A stretch of 64,000 bases of DNA from Streptomyces beijiangensis (GTDB lineage Bacteria; Actinomycetota; Actinomycetes; Streptomycetales; Streptomycetaceae). The position numbers were made by a program, and so were the translations under genes. The notes beneath the pieces were generated by a model. The model was not told where the DNA came from and made no database searches. It saw only the letters and a program-made list of their open reading frames with translations. Location: contig NZ_JAFLRJ010000036.1 in assembly GCF_017315755.1 (NCBI RefSeq), positions 108,286-172,285 on the forward strand, written 5' to 3'. Shown here piece by piece: positions 26,231 to 35,099 of this stretch (position 1 is its first letter; each line of letters starts with the position of its first letter).

Positions 26231-29179
26231 TCAGCTCCGCCGCAGGTAGTCGGGTCCCGGACGGGTCGCACGCTCCAGCTCCAGCAGTACGGAGAAATAG
26301 CTGCGGCCCGTCGCATGGTCCATGCCCACCTCGCACATCCGGTTCGCCGAGAGATGCACCTCGAAGTCCCTGGCGGTGACCTCGGCGGCCTCCTTCGCCG
26401 TCGCCGATGCGGTGAGCTCCTTGTGGAGCATGCCGCGGTCGCCCGCGAAGGCGCAGCAGCCGGCGTCGTCCGGGACGACGACCTCCTCCGCGCAGGCCTC
26501 GGCGACGGCCTTCAACTGGCCCTCGTCGCCGAGGTGTTGCATGGAACAGGTGGGGTGGAGGACGGCGGAGCGCGCCTTGCGGACCACCGTCAGCTCGGGG
26601 AGCAGCTGGTCCGCGGCCCAGACGATCGAGTCGACGATCCGCAGCTCCCGGTGGAGCGCACGGTTGTCGTCGCTGAGGTACGGGACGACCTCGTGGGCGA
26701 TGCCCAGCGTGCAGGACGAGGCGTCCACGATCAGGGGGAGTTTCCCCCCGCCGGTCCAGCCCCAGGCGGCCTCGACGATCCGGTTGGCCATGACGATGTT
26801 GCCCTCGTCGTACCCCTTGGAGTGCCAGATCGTCGCGCAGCACGTGCCCGTGACGTCCTCCGGGATCCACACCGGCTTTCCGGCGCGCTCCGCGAGCAGG
26901 ACGACGGCCTGGGGGAGGGAGGGGCCGCGGTGGCCGTCGGGTTCGCCGAAGATGCGGTTGACGCAGGCCGGGTAGTAGACGGCGGTGGCGCCCGCGCGGG
27001 GGGTGCGGGGGAGTGTGCGGGCCGCGGCGCCCGGGATCTCGGGCAGCCACTCAGGGACCAGGTCGGGGCGTACCGCCTTGCGGACGAGGCCGGTCACGGA
27101 CTCCAGGAGCCGGTCGCTGATCCGGTCCGCGGCCGCCACGGCCAGGCGCGCCGACTTCTCGACCGTCTTGAAGTTCTTGGCGGCCAGGGCGGCGATCCGC
27201 TCCTCGCGCGGGGTGTGCCGCCGGTGGCGGAAGTCCTTCATCATCGCGCCCGTGTCGATGCCGACGGGGCAGGCGAGTTTGCAGGTGGAGTCGCCGGCGC
27301 AGGTGTCGACTGCGTCGTAACCGTACGACTGGAGCAGGCTCTCCTCGACCGGCGAGCCGCCCGGCTGGCGCATCATCTCGCGGCGCAGCACGATCCGCTG
27401 GCGCGGCGAGGTGGTCAAGTCGTGGCTGGGGCAGGTCGGTTCGCAGAATCCGCACTCGATGCAGGGGTCGGCGACCAGCTCGACCCTGGGGATGGTCTTG
27501 AGGCCGCGCAGATGGGCCCTGGGGTCGCGGTCGAGGACGATACGGGGGGCGAGGATCCCGGCGGGGTCGATGATCTGCTTCGTACGCCACATCAACTCCG
27601 TTGCCCTGGGGCCCCATTCGAGCTCCAGGAACGGCGCGATGTTGCGGCCGGTGGCGTGCTCGGCCTTGAGCGAGCCGTCGAAGCGCTCGACGGTGAGGCG
27701 GCAGAAGTCCTCCATGAAGGCGCCGTAGCGCTCCACGTCCTCAGGGTCCGCGGCGTCGAAGGCCAGCAGGAAGTGCAGGTTTCCGTGGGCCGCGTGACCG
27801 GCCACGGCGGCGTCGAAACCGTGCCTGGTCTGGAGCTCGATCAGGGCCGTGCACGCATCGGCGAGCTTCGACGGAGGTACGGCGAAGTCCTCCGTGATCA
27901 GCGTCGTACCGGAGGGGCGGGCGCCGCCGACCGCCGTGACGAAGGCCTTGCGGGCCTTCCAGTACCCGGCGATGGTCTTGGCATCACGGGTGAACTCATT
28001 GGTCACCGAGGCGACGGGGGCGACCAGTTCGAGCCCGGTGACCGTACGTGCCGCCGCCTGTTCGTAACCCTGGCGCCCCTCTTCGTCTGGCGCCCGGAAC
28101 TCCACCAGGAGCGCGGTGGTCTCCTTGGGCAGTCCGGCCCAGTCGGCGGGCACTCCCTCCACGCTCACCGAGGCGCGCAGGGTGTTGCCGTCCATCAGCT
28201 CCACCGCGATGGCGCCGGCCTCGTTGAAGAGGGGCACGGCAGCGGCCGCGGCGGGCAGGGAGGGGAAGAAGAGCAGCGCGGTGGAGACCAGGCGGTTGAG
28301 CGGGAGGGTGTCGAAGACGACCTCCGAGATGAAGCCGAAGGTGCCCTCGGAGCCGACCATGAGGCCGCGCAGGATCTCGGCGGGTGTCGCTCCGTCGAGG
28401 TAGGCGTCCAGGCGGTAGCCGTTGGTGTTCTTGATCTCGTACTTGGCGCGGATACGGGCCGTGAGCTCGGCGTCTGCCTCGATCTCGGCCTTGACGGCGA
28501 GCAGGTCCGCGCAGAGGTCGGGTTCGGTCCTGGCCAGATCGGTGTCGGCGGTCGGGGACGCGGTGTCCACGACGGTGCCGCTCGGCAGCACGAAGGTCAG
28601 GGAGGCGAGCGTCCGGTAGGAGTTGCGGGTGGTGCCGGCCGTCATTCCCGACGCGTTGTTGGCGACGACCCCGCCGAGCGTGCAGGCGATGGCGCTGGCC
28701 GGGTCCGGGCCCAGGACGCGGCCGTGCCGGGCGAGGGTGGCATTGGCCCGCACGATCGTGGTGCCCGGCTGGATACGGGCCCGCGCGCCGTCCTCCAGGA
28801 CCTCGATGCCCGCCCAGTGGCGCCGTACGTCGACGAGGATGTCCTCGCCCTGGGCCTGCCCGTTGAGCGAGGTGCCCGCGGCCCGGAAGACGACCTCCCG
28901 CCCCTTGGTGTGGGCGTACGAGAGGATCGCGGAGATGTCGGCGACGGTCTCGGCGATCACGACGACCTGGGGGACGAAGCGGTACGGGCTGGCGTCCGAC
29001 GCGTACCGTACGAGATCGGAGATCTTGGTCAGGACCTTGTCGGGGCCGAGCAGGGCGGACAGCTCGCGGCGCAGCGGCTCGGGCGTGCCGGTTGCCCGGC
29101 TGTCGGTGACCCGGTCGGGTGAGGGCCCCTCGCTCGTCGTCGGGCGGAGAGCTCCGGGTTTCGGCTCGAGCAGCGGCAT
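26231..29179 (-). CDS. FAD-binding and 4Fe-4S oxidoreductase (D-2-hydroxyacid dehydrogenase-like)
   Basis: 982 residues. The N-terminal half is an FAD PCMH-type domain (VVFRAAGTSLNGQAQGEDIL, CTLGGVVANNASGM) with its C-terminal FAD-oxidase domain. Two iron-sulfur motifs follow, CIECGFCEPTCPSHD and CAGDSTCKLACPVGID. The last third has two CCG-type cysteine repeats (YYPACVNRIFG with GTCCATIWHS; HPTCSMQHLG with AGCCAFAGDRG). This architecture matches large D-lactate / D-2-hydroxyglutarate dehydrogenases feeding electrons to the respiratory chain. The natural substrate cannot be told from sequence. Confidence 0.88.
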   Translation of the reverse strand: MPLLEPKPGALRPTTSEGPSPDRVTDSRATGTPEPLRRELSALLGPDKVLTKISDLVRYASDASPYRFVPQVVVIAETVADISAILSYAHTKGREVVFRAAGTSLNGQAQGEDILVDVRRHWAGIEVLEDGARARIQPGTTIVRANATLARHGRVLGPDPASAIACTLGGVVANNASGMTAGTTRNSYRTLASLTFVLPSGTVVDTASPTADTDLARTEPDLCADLLAVKAEIEADAELTARIRAKYEIKNTNGYRLDAYLDGATPAEILRGLMVGSEGTFGFISEVVFDTLPLNRLVSTALLFFPSLPAAAAAVPLFNEAGAIAVELMDGNTLRASVSVEGVPADWAGLPKETTALLVEFRAPDEEGRQGYEQAAARTVTGLELVAPVASVTNEFTRDAKTIAGYWKARKAFVTAVGGARPSGTTLITEDFAVPPSKLADACTALIELQTRHGFDAAVAGHAAHGNLHFLLAFDAADPEDVERYGAFMEDFCRLTVERFDGSLKAEHATGRNIAPFLELEWGPRATELMWRTKQIIDPAGILAPRIVLDRDPRAHLRGLKTIPRVELVADPCIECGFCEPTCPSHDLTTSPRQRIVLRREMMRQPGGSPVEESLLQSYGYDAVDTCAGDSTCKLACPVGIDTGAMMKDFRHRRHTPREERIAALAAKNFKTVEKSARLAVAAADRISDRLLESVTGLVRKAVRPDLVPEWLPEIPGAAARTLPRTPRAGATAVYYPACVNRIFGEPDGHRGPSLPQAVVLLAERAGKPVWIPEDVTGTCCATIWHSKGYDEGNIVMANRIVEAAWGWTGGGKLPLIVDASSCTLGIAHEVVPYLSDDNRALHRELRIVDSIVWAADQLLPELTVVRKARSAVLHPTCSMQHLGDEGQLKAVAEACAEEVVVPDDAGCCAFAGDRGMLHKELTASATAKEAAEVTARDFEVHLSANRMCEVGMDHATGRSYFSVLLELERATRPGPDYLRRS

Positions 29180-29194
29180 CTGCGCACAGTCCCC

Positions 29195-29638
29195 TCAGCA
29201 GCGGCGCTCCGGTGCTCCATCGACCAGAGCGGACAGCAGGCCGCCGAGCACCTCGCGCTGATCGGCGGACAGTGGGGCAAGGATCTCCTCTGCGGCCCCG
29301 CGGCGCGCGTCGCGCAGCGCCCGCAGGGTGGTCTGTCCTTCGTCGGTGAGCTCGATGCGCACCACCCGCCGGTTGGTCGGATCGGGGGCGCGGCGTACCT
29401 TGCCGGACTCCTCCAGCGCGTCCACCAGGCTGGTCACGGCGCGCGGCACCACTTCCAGCCGCTCGGCGATGTCGGCCATCCGCGGCGGCCGGTCGTAGTG
29501 CGAGAGGGTGCGCAGCAGGCGGCCCTGCGCGGGGGTGATGCCGGCCGGCTCCAGATGCTGCTTGTGGATGCGGTGGAGTCTGCGGGTGAGCCGCAGCAGC
29601 TGCTCGGCCAGCACGCCGTCGGCGTCGGGAATGCTCAT
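29195..29638 (-). CDS. MarR-family regulator of the adjacent ABC exporter
   Basis: 147 residues with a winged helix: PAQGRLLRTLSHYDRPPRMA, then ERLEVVPRAVTSLVDALEES and RRAPDPTNRRVVRIELT (wing). It is divergent from an ABC drug-exporter gene, with a long inverted repeat in between. It likely represses itself and the exporter until a drug ligand binds. The large FAD/Fe-S gene begins 15 bp downstream of its stop and may be read from the same promoter. Confidence 0.88.
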   Translation of the reverse strand: MSIPDADGVLAEQLLRLTRRLHRIHKQHLEPAGITPAQGRLLRTLSHYDRPPRMADIAERLEVVPRAVTSLVDALEESGKVRRAPDPTNRRVVRIELTDEGQTTLRALRDARRGAAEEILAPLSADQREVLGGLLSALVDGAPERRC

Positions 29639-29657
29639 ACCGGGAACAATAACAGGA

Positions 29658-29694
29658 CCTAGTTCATTGTGAGTATAGGTAACAATGAGCTAGG
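29658..29694. promoter_or_regulatory. MarR operator (13-bp inverted repeat)
   Basis: CCTAGTTCATTGT (29658-29670) and ACAATGAGCTAGG (29682-29694) are inverted copies matching at 12 of 13 positions, with an 11-bp centre. The site lies 20 bp before marR and 38 bp before the ABC gene, so one site can control both. It is also AT-rich compared with its surroundings. Confidence 0.7.
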
Positions 29695-29732
29695 CTCTTA
29701 AAATCTTCGCTGTCGAACCCTTGAGGGAGCCC

Positions 29733-31535
29733 ATGAAGCCCGATCGCCCCGACTGGACCCCACCGCCCCGGGACGGCACGCAGCCGCCCGCCGAGGTGCG
29801 GCGCATCCTCCGTCTCTTCCATCCCTACCGAGCCCGCCTGGCGCTCGTCGGCCTGCTGGTCGGCGCCTCGTCGCTGGTATCGGTCGCCTCCCCGTTCCTG
29901 CTGCGCGAGATCCTCGACGTCGCGATCCCGCAGGGCCGGACCGGGCTCCTCAGCCTGCTCGCCCTCGGCATGATCGTGACCGCCGTGGTCACCAGCGTCT
30001 TCGGCGTCCTGCAGACCCTGATCTCGACGACGGTCGGCCAGCGCGTCATGCACGATCTGCGCACCGCCGTCTATGCCCAGCTGCAGCGGATGCCGCTCGC
30101 CTTCTTCACCAAGACGCGCACCGGAGAGGTGCAGTCCCGCATCGCCAACGACATCGGCGGAATGCAGGCGACGGTCACCTCCACCGCGACGTCCCTCGTC
30201 TCCAATCTCACCGCTGTCATCGCCACGGTCGTGGCGATGCTCGCGCTCGACTGGCGGCTCACGATCGTCTCGCTGCTCCTGCTGCCGGTGTTCGTCTGGA
30301 TCAGCCGCCGGGTCGGCCGCGAACGCAGGAAGATCACCACGCAGCGGCAGAAGCAGATGGCGGCCATGGCCGCCACGGTCACCGAATCGCTGTCGGTCAG
30401 CGGAATCCTGCTCGGCCGCACGATGGGCCGTTCGGATTCCCTCACCCAGGGCTTCGCCGCGGAGTCCGAGAAGCTGGTCGGCCTCGAAGTGCGCTCCAGC
30501 ATGGCCGGCCGCTGGCGGATGTCGACCATCGGCATCGTCATGGCCGCCATGCCCGCCGTCATCTACTGGGCCGCGGGCATAGCCCTCCAGACGGGCGGCC
30601 CTTCGGTCTCCATCGGCACGCTCGTCGCCTTCGTCTCGCTCCAGCAGGGTCTTCTCCGCCCGGCCGTGAGCCTGCTGTCGACCGGTGTCGACATACAGAC
30701 TTCCCTCGCCCTCTTCCAGCGGATCTTCGAGTATCTGGACCTGCGGGTGGACATCACCGAGCGCGCGGACCCGGTCCGGTTCGACCGGGCGAAGGGCGAA
30801 GTCCGCTTCGAGGACGTCGAGTTCCACTACGACGAGCGGAGCGGATCCACGCTCGACGCGATCGACCTCACCGTCCCCGCGGGCGGCAGCCTGGCCATCG
30901 TCGGTCCGACGGGATCGGGCAAGTCGACGCTCAGCTATCTGGTTCCGCGGCTGTACGACGTGACCGGCGGCCGCGTCACCCTGGACGGCGTCGACGTACG
31001 GGACCTCGACTTCGACACCCTGGCGCGCACCGTGGGCGTCGTCTCCCAGGAGACGTACCTCTTCCACGCCTCCGTCGCCGACAACCTGCGGTTCGCCAAG
31101 CCCGATGCCACCGACGAGGAGCTCGAGGAGGCGGCCAGGGCGGCACAGATCCACGACCACATCGCCTCGCTGCCCGACGGGTACGACACCCTGGTCGGCG
31201 AGCGCGGATACCGCTTCTCCGGCGGGGAGAAGCAGCGGCTGGCCATCGCCCGTACGATCCTGCGCGATCCGCCCGTGCTGATCCTCGACGAGGCGACCAG
31301 CGCGCTGGACACCCGCACCGAACACGCGGTGCAGCAGGCCATCGACGGGCTCTCCGCCGGCCGTACGACCATTACCATCGCTCACCGCCTCTCGACCGTC
31401 CGCGACGCCGACCAGATCGTCGTCCTGGACGCCGGACGTACGGCGGAGCGCGGTACGCACGAGGAACTCCTCGCCCTGGACGGGCGGTACGCGGCCCTGG
31501 TGCGCCGCGACAGTGAGCTGACGCAGGCGGCCTGA
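29733..31535 (+). CDS. ABC multidrug exporter (membrane + ATPase fusion)
   Basis: 600 residues from MKPDRPDWTPPPRDG, with GAGGGAG before the ATG. The exporter membrane domain spans about 30-320. The ATPase has all consensus motifs: VGPTGSGKSTLSYLV, Q-loop VVSQETYLFHASV, FSGGEKQRLAIARTI, VLILDEATSALD and TIAHRLSTVRD. It should work as a homodimer, unlike the asymmetric pair at 20.9-24.5 kb. It is regulated by the divergent MarR protein. Confidence 0.93.
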   Translation: MKPDRPDWTPPPRDGTQPPAEVRRILRLFHPYRARLALVGLLVGASSLVSVASPFLLREILDVAIPQGRTGLLSLLALGMIVTAVVTSVFGVLQTLISTTVGQRVMHDLRTAVYAQLQRMPLAFFTKTRTGEVQSRIANDIGGMQATVTSTATSLVSNLTAVIATVVAMLALDWRLTIVSLLLLPVFVWISRRVGRERRKITTQRQKQMAAMAATVTESLSVSGILLGRTMGRSDSLTQGFAAESEKLVGLEVRSSMAGRWRMSTIGIVMAAMPAVIYWAAGIALQTGGPSVSIGTLVAFVSLQQGLLRPAVSLLSTGVDIQTSLALFQRIFEYLDLRVDITERADPVRFDRAKGEVRFEDVEFHYDERSGSTLDAIDLTVPAGGSLAIVGPTGSGKSTLSYLVPRLYDVTGGRVTLDGVDVRDLDFDTLARTVGVVSQETYLFHASVADNLRFAKPDATDEELEEAARAAQIHDHIASLPDGYDTLVGERGYRFSGGEKQRLAIARTILRDPPVLILDEATSALDTRTEHAVQQAIDGLSAGRTTITIAHRLSTVRDADQIVVLDAGRTAERGTHEELLALDGRYAALVRRDSELTQAA

Positions 31536-31560
31536 CCGGCCTGACCGGCTACGCACGGCA

Positions 31561-31595
31561 GCGCCGCCGCTCCCGTGGGACGGGGAACGACGGCG
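31561..31595. terminator. Imperfect hairpin between ABC gene and micro-ORF
   Basis: CGCCGCCG at the left pairs with CGACGGCG at the right with one mismatch, and inner TCCCGT pairs with ACGGGGA. It lies between the convergent ABC gene (+) and the 19-codon micro-ORF (-), and could terminate either. Confidence 0.45.
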
Positions 31596-31611
31596 CCGGT
31601 CGGGACTACGG

Positions 31612-31671
31612 TCAGACGAGCCAACCCACGAAGTGGACGATGCCGGCAAGCAGGTTGGTGAGGAAGTTCAT
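31612..31671 (-). CDS. 19-residue hydrophobic micropeptide
   Basis: ATG at 31671, stop at 31612. The peptide is MNFLTNLLAGIVHFVGWLV: hydrophobic with a central Gly-Ile-Val-His, long enough to cross or lie in a membrane. A good ribosome site (AAGGAGAAGG) lies about 8 nt before the ATG, and codons favour G/C at position three. It resembles short membrane-active or leader peptides in size and composition. No family is recognised. Confidence 0.5.
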   Translation of the reverse strand: MNFLTNLLAGIVHFVGWLV

Positions 31672-31901
31672 GGTGGTGCCTTCTCCTTGAGCATGATTCA
31701 TCAGTGGGACTGCGCAATCACGGTCTGCAGCCCGTCGCTTGCACACCGTAAGCATCATGCGCAGCAGGGGTGTTGGGCAATGGATTCTGGAACGATCACA
31801 CGTTCCAGCGAACACCCGATCCCGTGTTCGTTCGTTCCCCCTGGCCCTGCCGGGACGCCAGGCTCGCGTAATCGGGCGGTATGGCGGGATAAGTTGCCCG
31901 C

Positions 31902-32723
31902 ATGCCGAACGACAAGCTCCGCATCACGCGCCGCGGACGACTGATCCTTCTTGCGGTGACGGGAGTCGTCGTGGCCGCCGCCGTCGCCGTGCTGGCAGTC
32001 CTTCTGATCGGCGGGGGCGACAGCGGGCAGAAGCCGCCTCTCGTCATCCCCGAGGGCTGGCGCGCCGTCCAGGTGTACGCGGCGTCGGACAAGTCCCTGG
32101 GTGTGGCACCCGGCACCACGGAGAAGGCCGCGGGGGCGGCGAGTCTGAAACTGCCGTCGGAGGCCAGGGGCAATCCCGAGGGTTATCTCTTCCCGGCGAC
32201 CTATCCGATCGACGCGCAGACGACCCCGGCCGGTCTGCTCACGTACATGGTCAACACGGCCAACCGGCACTTCGGAGCCGACCACATCACCCAAGGGGCG
32301 CGGCGCAACGATGTGACGGTCTATCAGACCGTCACCATCGCCTCGATCGTGCAGGCCGAGGCGGACACCACCGCGGACATGGGGAAGGTCTCCCGGGTCA
32401 TCTACAACCGGCTCGCGCAGGGCATGCCGCTGCAGATGGACTCGACCCTCAACTACGCGCTGAACCGCTCCACCCTGGACACCACCACCGGTGACACCAA
32501 GATCGACAGCCCGTTCAACACCTATGAGCGCAAGGGACTTCCGCCTACCCCGATCGGCAACCCCGGGCAGGACGCGATGAATGCGGCCATCAACCCGACG
32601 CCGGGGAACTGGCTGTACTTCGTCACGGTCGCACCGGGGGACACGCGGTTCACCGACAGCTACAGCGAGCAGCAGAAGAACGTCCAGGAGTTCAACAGGA
32701 ACCAGAAGAGCGCGAGGAGCTGA
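31902..32723 (+). CDS. MltG/YceG-like endolytic transglycosylase
   Basis: 273 residues with one N-terminal membrane helix (LILLAVTGVVVAAAVAVLAVLL) after a basic stretch. The extracellular part has the YceG pattern: NPEGYLFPATYPID, TVTIASIVQAEAD with the putative catalytic Glu, VSRVIYNRLAQGMPLQMDST and GLPPTPIGNPG. MltG cuts nascent peptidoglycan and sets glycan length. It is shorter than typical MltG and lacks a clear LysM-like region before the catalytic domain, so it may be an accessory copy. Confidence 0.85.
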   Translation: MPNDKLRITRRGRLILLAVTGVVVAAAVAVLAVLLIGGGDSGQKPPLVIPEGWRAVQVYAASDKSLGVAPGTTEKAAGAASLKLPSEARGNPEGYLFPATYPIDAQTTPAGLLTYMVNTANRHFGADHITQGARRNDVTVYQTVTIASIVQAEADTTADMGKVSRVIYNRLAQGMPLQMDSTLNYALNRSTLDTTTGDTKIDSPFNTYERKGLPPTPIGNPGQDAMNAAINPTPGNWLYFVTVAPGDTRFTDSYSEQQKNVQEFNRNQKSARS

Positions 32724-32770
32724 CGGCGCCGGACGAGGGGCGCCGGACGAGGGGCGTCGGGCGAGGGGCG

Positions 32771-33832
32771 TCAGACGAGCGCGGGCGCACGCTTGCCGAG
32801 CAGCCGCCGGATGTCGTGCACCGCGGCCCGCCCCGCCCGGTTGGCGCCGATCGTGGACGCCGAAGGCCCGTAACCCACCAGATGGATCCGCTCGTCCCGG
32901 ACGGCTGCCGTCCCCTCGACCCGGATGCCGCCACCCGGCTCGCGCAGCTTGAGCGGCGCCAGATGGTCGATCGCGGGGCGGAAGCCGGTGGCCCACAGGA
33001 TGACGTCCGCCTCGACCGTGCGCCCGTCGTCCCAGGCCACCCCGTGCGGGGTGATGCGGTCGAACATCGGCAGCCGGTCCAGGACGCCCTGCTCGCGGGC
33101 GCGGCGAACGGCGTCATTGACGGGCAGCCCGGTCACGGACACCACGCTCTGCGGCGGCAGCCCGCGCCGTACCCGCTCCTCCACCATCGCGACGGCGGCC
33201 CGCCCCGCGTCCTCGCTGAAAGGCCCCTCGCGGAAGACGGGCGGCCTGCGGGTGACCCAGGCGGTCCCGGCCGCGTACTCGGCGATCTCCATCAGATGCT
33301 GGGTCCCGGAGGCACCACCGCCCACCACGACCACGCGCAGCCCGGCGAACGCCTCGGGTCCCGGGTAGCCGGCGGTGTGCAACTGCCGCCCCAGGAAGGT
33401 CTCCTGGCCCGGATAGCGTGGCCAGAAGGGCCGGTCCCACGTCCCCGTGGCGTTGATCAGCGCACGCGCCGCATACCCGCCCTCGGAGGTCTCGACGAGC
33501 AGCCGCCCGCCTTCCCCCTCGCGCACGGCGGCCACCTCCACCGGCCGGTGCACGCGCAGATCGAAGGCTTCCTCGTACGCGCTGAAGTACTCCCCGATCA
33601 CCTCGGAGGAGGGGCGGCGCCCGTCCGCGCCCGTCAGCTCCATCCCGGGCAGTGCGTGCATCCCGTGGACCTTGCCGTACGTCAGCGAGGGCCAGCGGAA
33701 CTGCCAGGCGCCCCCGGGCCGCGGCGCATGGTCGAGCACGATGAAATCGCGGTCGGGCTCCAGGCCCGCGCGCCGCAGATGGTAGGCGCCTGACAGGCCC
33801 GCCTGCCCGGCGCCGATCACGACCACGGCCAT
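32771..33832 (-). CDS. Flavin-dependent monooxygenase / NAD(P)-binding oxidoreductase
   Basis: 353 residues from MAVVVIGAGQAGLSGAYHLR. It has two dinucleotide motifs, GAGQAG at the N-terminus (FAD) and VVVVGGGASGTQHLMEI near the middle (NADPH), plus ILWATGFRPAIDHL, as in group B flavin monooxygenases and relatives. In-frame GTGs upstream (near 33847 and 33862) are alternative starts. The SsuD-like gene lies 78 bp upstream on the same strand, so a link to sulfonate or small-molecule oxidation is possible. Confidence 0.85.
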   Translation of the reverse strand: MAVVVIGAGQAGLSGAYHLRRAGLEPDRDFIVLDHAPRPGGAWQFRWPSLTYGKVHGMHALPGMELTGADGRRPSSEVIGEYFSAYEEAFDLRVHRPVEVAAVREGEGGRLLVETSEGGYAARALINATGTWDRPFWPRYPGQETFLGRQLHTAGYPGPEAFAGLRVVVVGGGASGTQHLMEIAEYAAGTAWVTRRPPVFREGPFSEDAGRAAVAMVEERVRRGLPPQSVVSVTGLPVNDAVRRAREQGVLDRLPMFDRITPHGVAWDDGRTVEADVILWATGFRPAIDHLAPLKLREPGGGIRVEGTAAVRDERIHLVGYGPSASTIGANRAGRAAVHDIRRLLGKRAPALV

Positions 33833-33909
33833 TTCGATGGCCCGCACCCCAAAGCTGTTCACGGTTCTACCAACAGCTTCGGGGTCCTGGATCTTCCCGT
33901 ACGGGCGGC

Positions 33910-35028
33910 TCAGCTGCCCGGGAGCAGCCCGCGGGCCGCCAGCTCGGGCCGTACGCCCTCCCCGAACCAGTACGCCTCCTCCAGGTGCGGATAGCCCGAG
34001 AGCACGAAGTGCTCGACGCCGAGCGCGTGGTACTCCTCGATCCGGTCGGCGACGTCGCCATGGCTCCCCACCAGCGCGGTTCCGGCACCGCCGCGCACCA
34101 GCCCCACGCCCGCCCACAGGTTCGGCGCGATCTCCAGCTTGTCGCGCGTCCCGCCGTGCAGCGCCAGCATCCGCTGCTGCCCCACGGACTCGCTCTTGCC
34201 GAGCGCCGCCTGGGCGGCCGCGATCGTCTCGGTGTCGAGATCGCCGAGGAGCCGGTCCGCGGTCGCCCAGGCCTCGCGCGCCGAGTCCCGCGAGATGGTG
34301 TGGATACGGATGCCGAACCGGACGGTCCGCCCCCGCTCCTCCGCGAGCCCCCGGATCCAGTCGATCTTCTCCTTCACCTGGGCGGGCGGCTCGCCCCACG
34401 TCAGATACACGTCCGCGTGCGCGGCGGCGACCGGCCCGGCCGCCGCCGACGAGCCCCCGAAGAAGATCTCCGGCAGCGGATCCGGCGGGAGCGGGGTGAG
34501 CCCGCCCTCCACCTGGTAGTGCTCGCCGTCGAAGTCGTACGGCTTCCCGCCCCAGGCGCCGCGCACCACCGACAGGAACTCGGCCGTACGCGCATAACGC
34601 CGGTCGTGGTCGAGGTGGTCCCCGAACCGCCGTTGCTCGGTCGCGTCCCCGCCCGTCACCACGTTGAGCAGCAGCCGCCCGCGCGTGATCCGCTGGTACG
34701 TGGCCGCCATCTGCGCGGCGAGCACGGGCGAGATGACCCCCGGCCGGAACGCCACCAGGAACTTCAGCCGCTCGGTGTGCTGAGCCAGCGCGACGGTCGT
34801 CAGCCAGGCGTCCTCGCACCAGGTCCCGGTCGGAGTGAGCACCGCTTCGAAGCCCAACTGCTCGGCGGCTTTGGCTATTTGGGCCAGATACTCGATGTCG
34901 GGAGCGCGCACCCCGCTGGCCGGAGTGATCTGCGAACGCGTGATCCCTCCGTCGGTGTACGCGTGACGGTCGACCAGCGTGCGGCCGTCACCGCCGGTGG
35001 GCAGGAACCAGTGCAGATGCACGGACAT
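33910..35028 (-). CDS. LLM-class FMNH2-dependent alkanesulfonate monooxygenase (SsuD-like)
   Basis: 372 residues from MSVHLHWFLPTGGDGRTLVD. It is a luciferase-like TIM barrel with GFEAVLTPTGTWCEDAW, FLVAFRPGVISPVLAAQM, GRLLLNVVTGGD and FVLSGYPHLEEAYWFGEGV, all typical of SsuD, which releases sulfite from alkanesulfonates for sulfur assimilation. A cysteine-type leader peptide ORF (35100-35186) precedes it on the same strand, which supports a sulfur-starvation role. The flavin reductase is not nearby. Confidence 0.88.
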   Translation of the reverse strand: MSVHLHWFLPTGGDGRTLVDRHAYTDGGITRSQITPASGVRAPDIEYLAQIAKAAEQLGFEAVLTPTGTWCEDAWLTTVALAQHTERLKFLVAFRPGVISPVLAAQMAATYQRITRGRLLLNVVTGGDATEQRRFGDHLDHDRRYARTAEFLSVVRGAWGGKPYDFDGEHYQVEGGLTPLPPDPLPEIFFGGSSAAAGPVAAAHADVYLTWGEPPAQVKEKIDWIRGLAEERGRTVRFGIRIHTISRDSAREAWATADRLLGDLDTETIAAAQAALGKSESVGQQRMLALHGGTRDKLEIAPNLWAGVGLVRGGAGTALVGSHGDVADRIEEYHALGVEHFVLSGYPHLEEAYWFGEGVRPELAARGLLPGS

Positions 35029-35056
35029 GGCGAAGCCTCTTCCGTAGAGGGAAGAC

Positions 35057-35097
35057 AGGGGGAAAGAAAAGAGAGAAAGAAGAAGGGGGAAGAAAGG
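35057..35097. repeat. 41-nt homopurine/homopyrimidine tract
   Basis: Every base from 35057 to 35097 on the plus strand is A or G, mostly GAAAG and GGGGGA blocks, in a genome of about 70 percent GC. In the minus-strand transcript this is a pyrimidine-only stretch between the leader peptide stop and the start of the SsuD-like gene. Confidence 0.9.
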
Positions 35098-35099
35098 CG

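Noticed and set aside
26219..29122. 967-codon plus-strand open frame
   Set aside because: Antisense to the FAD/Fe-S oxidoreductase, which has all expected motifs.
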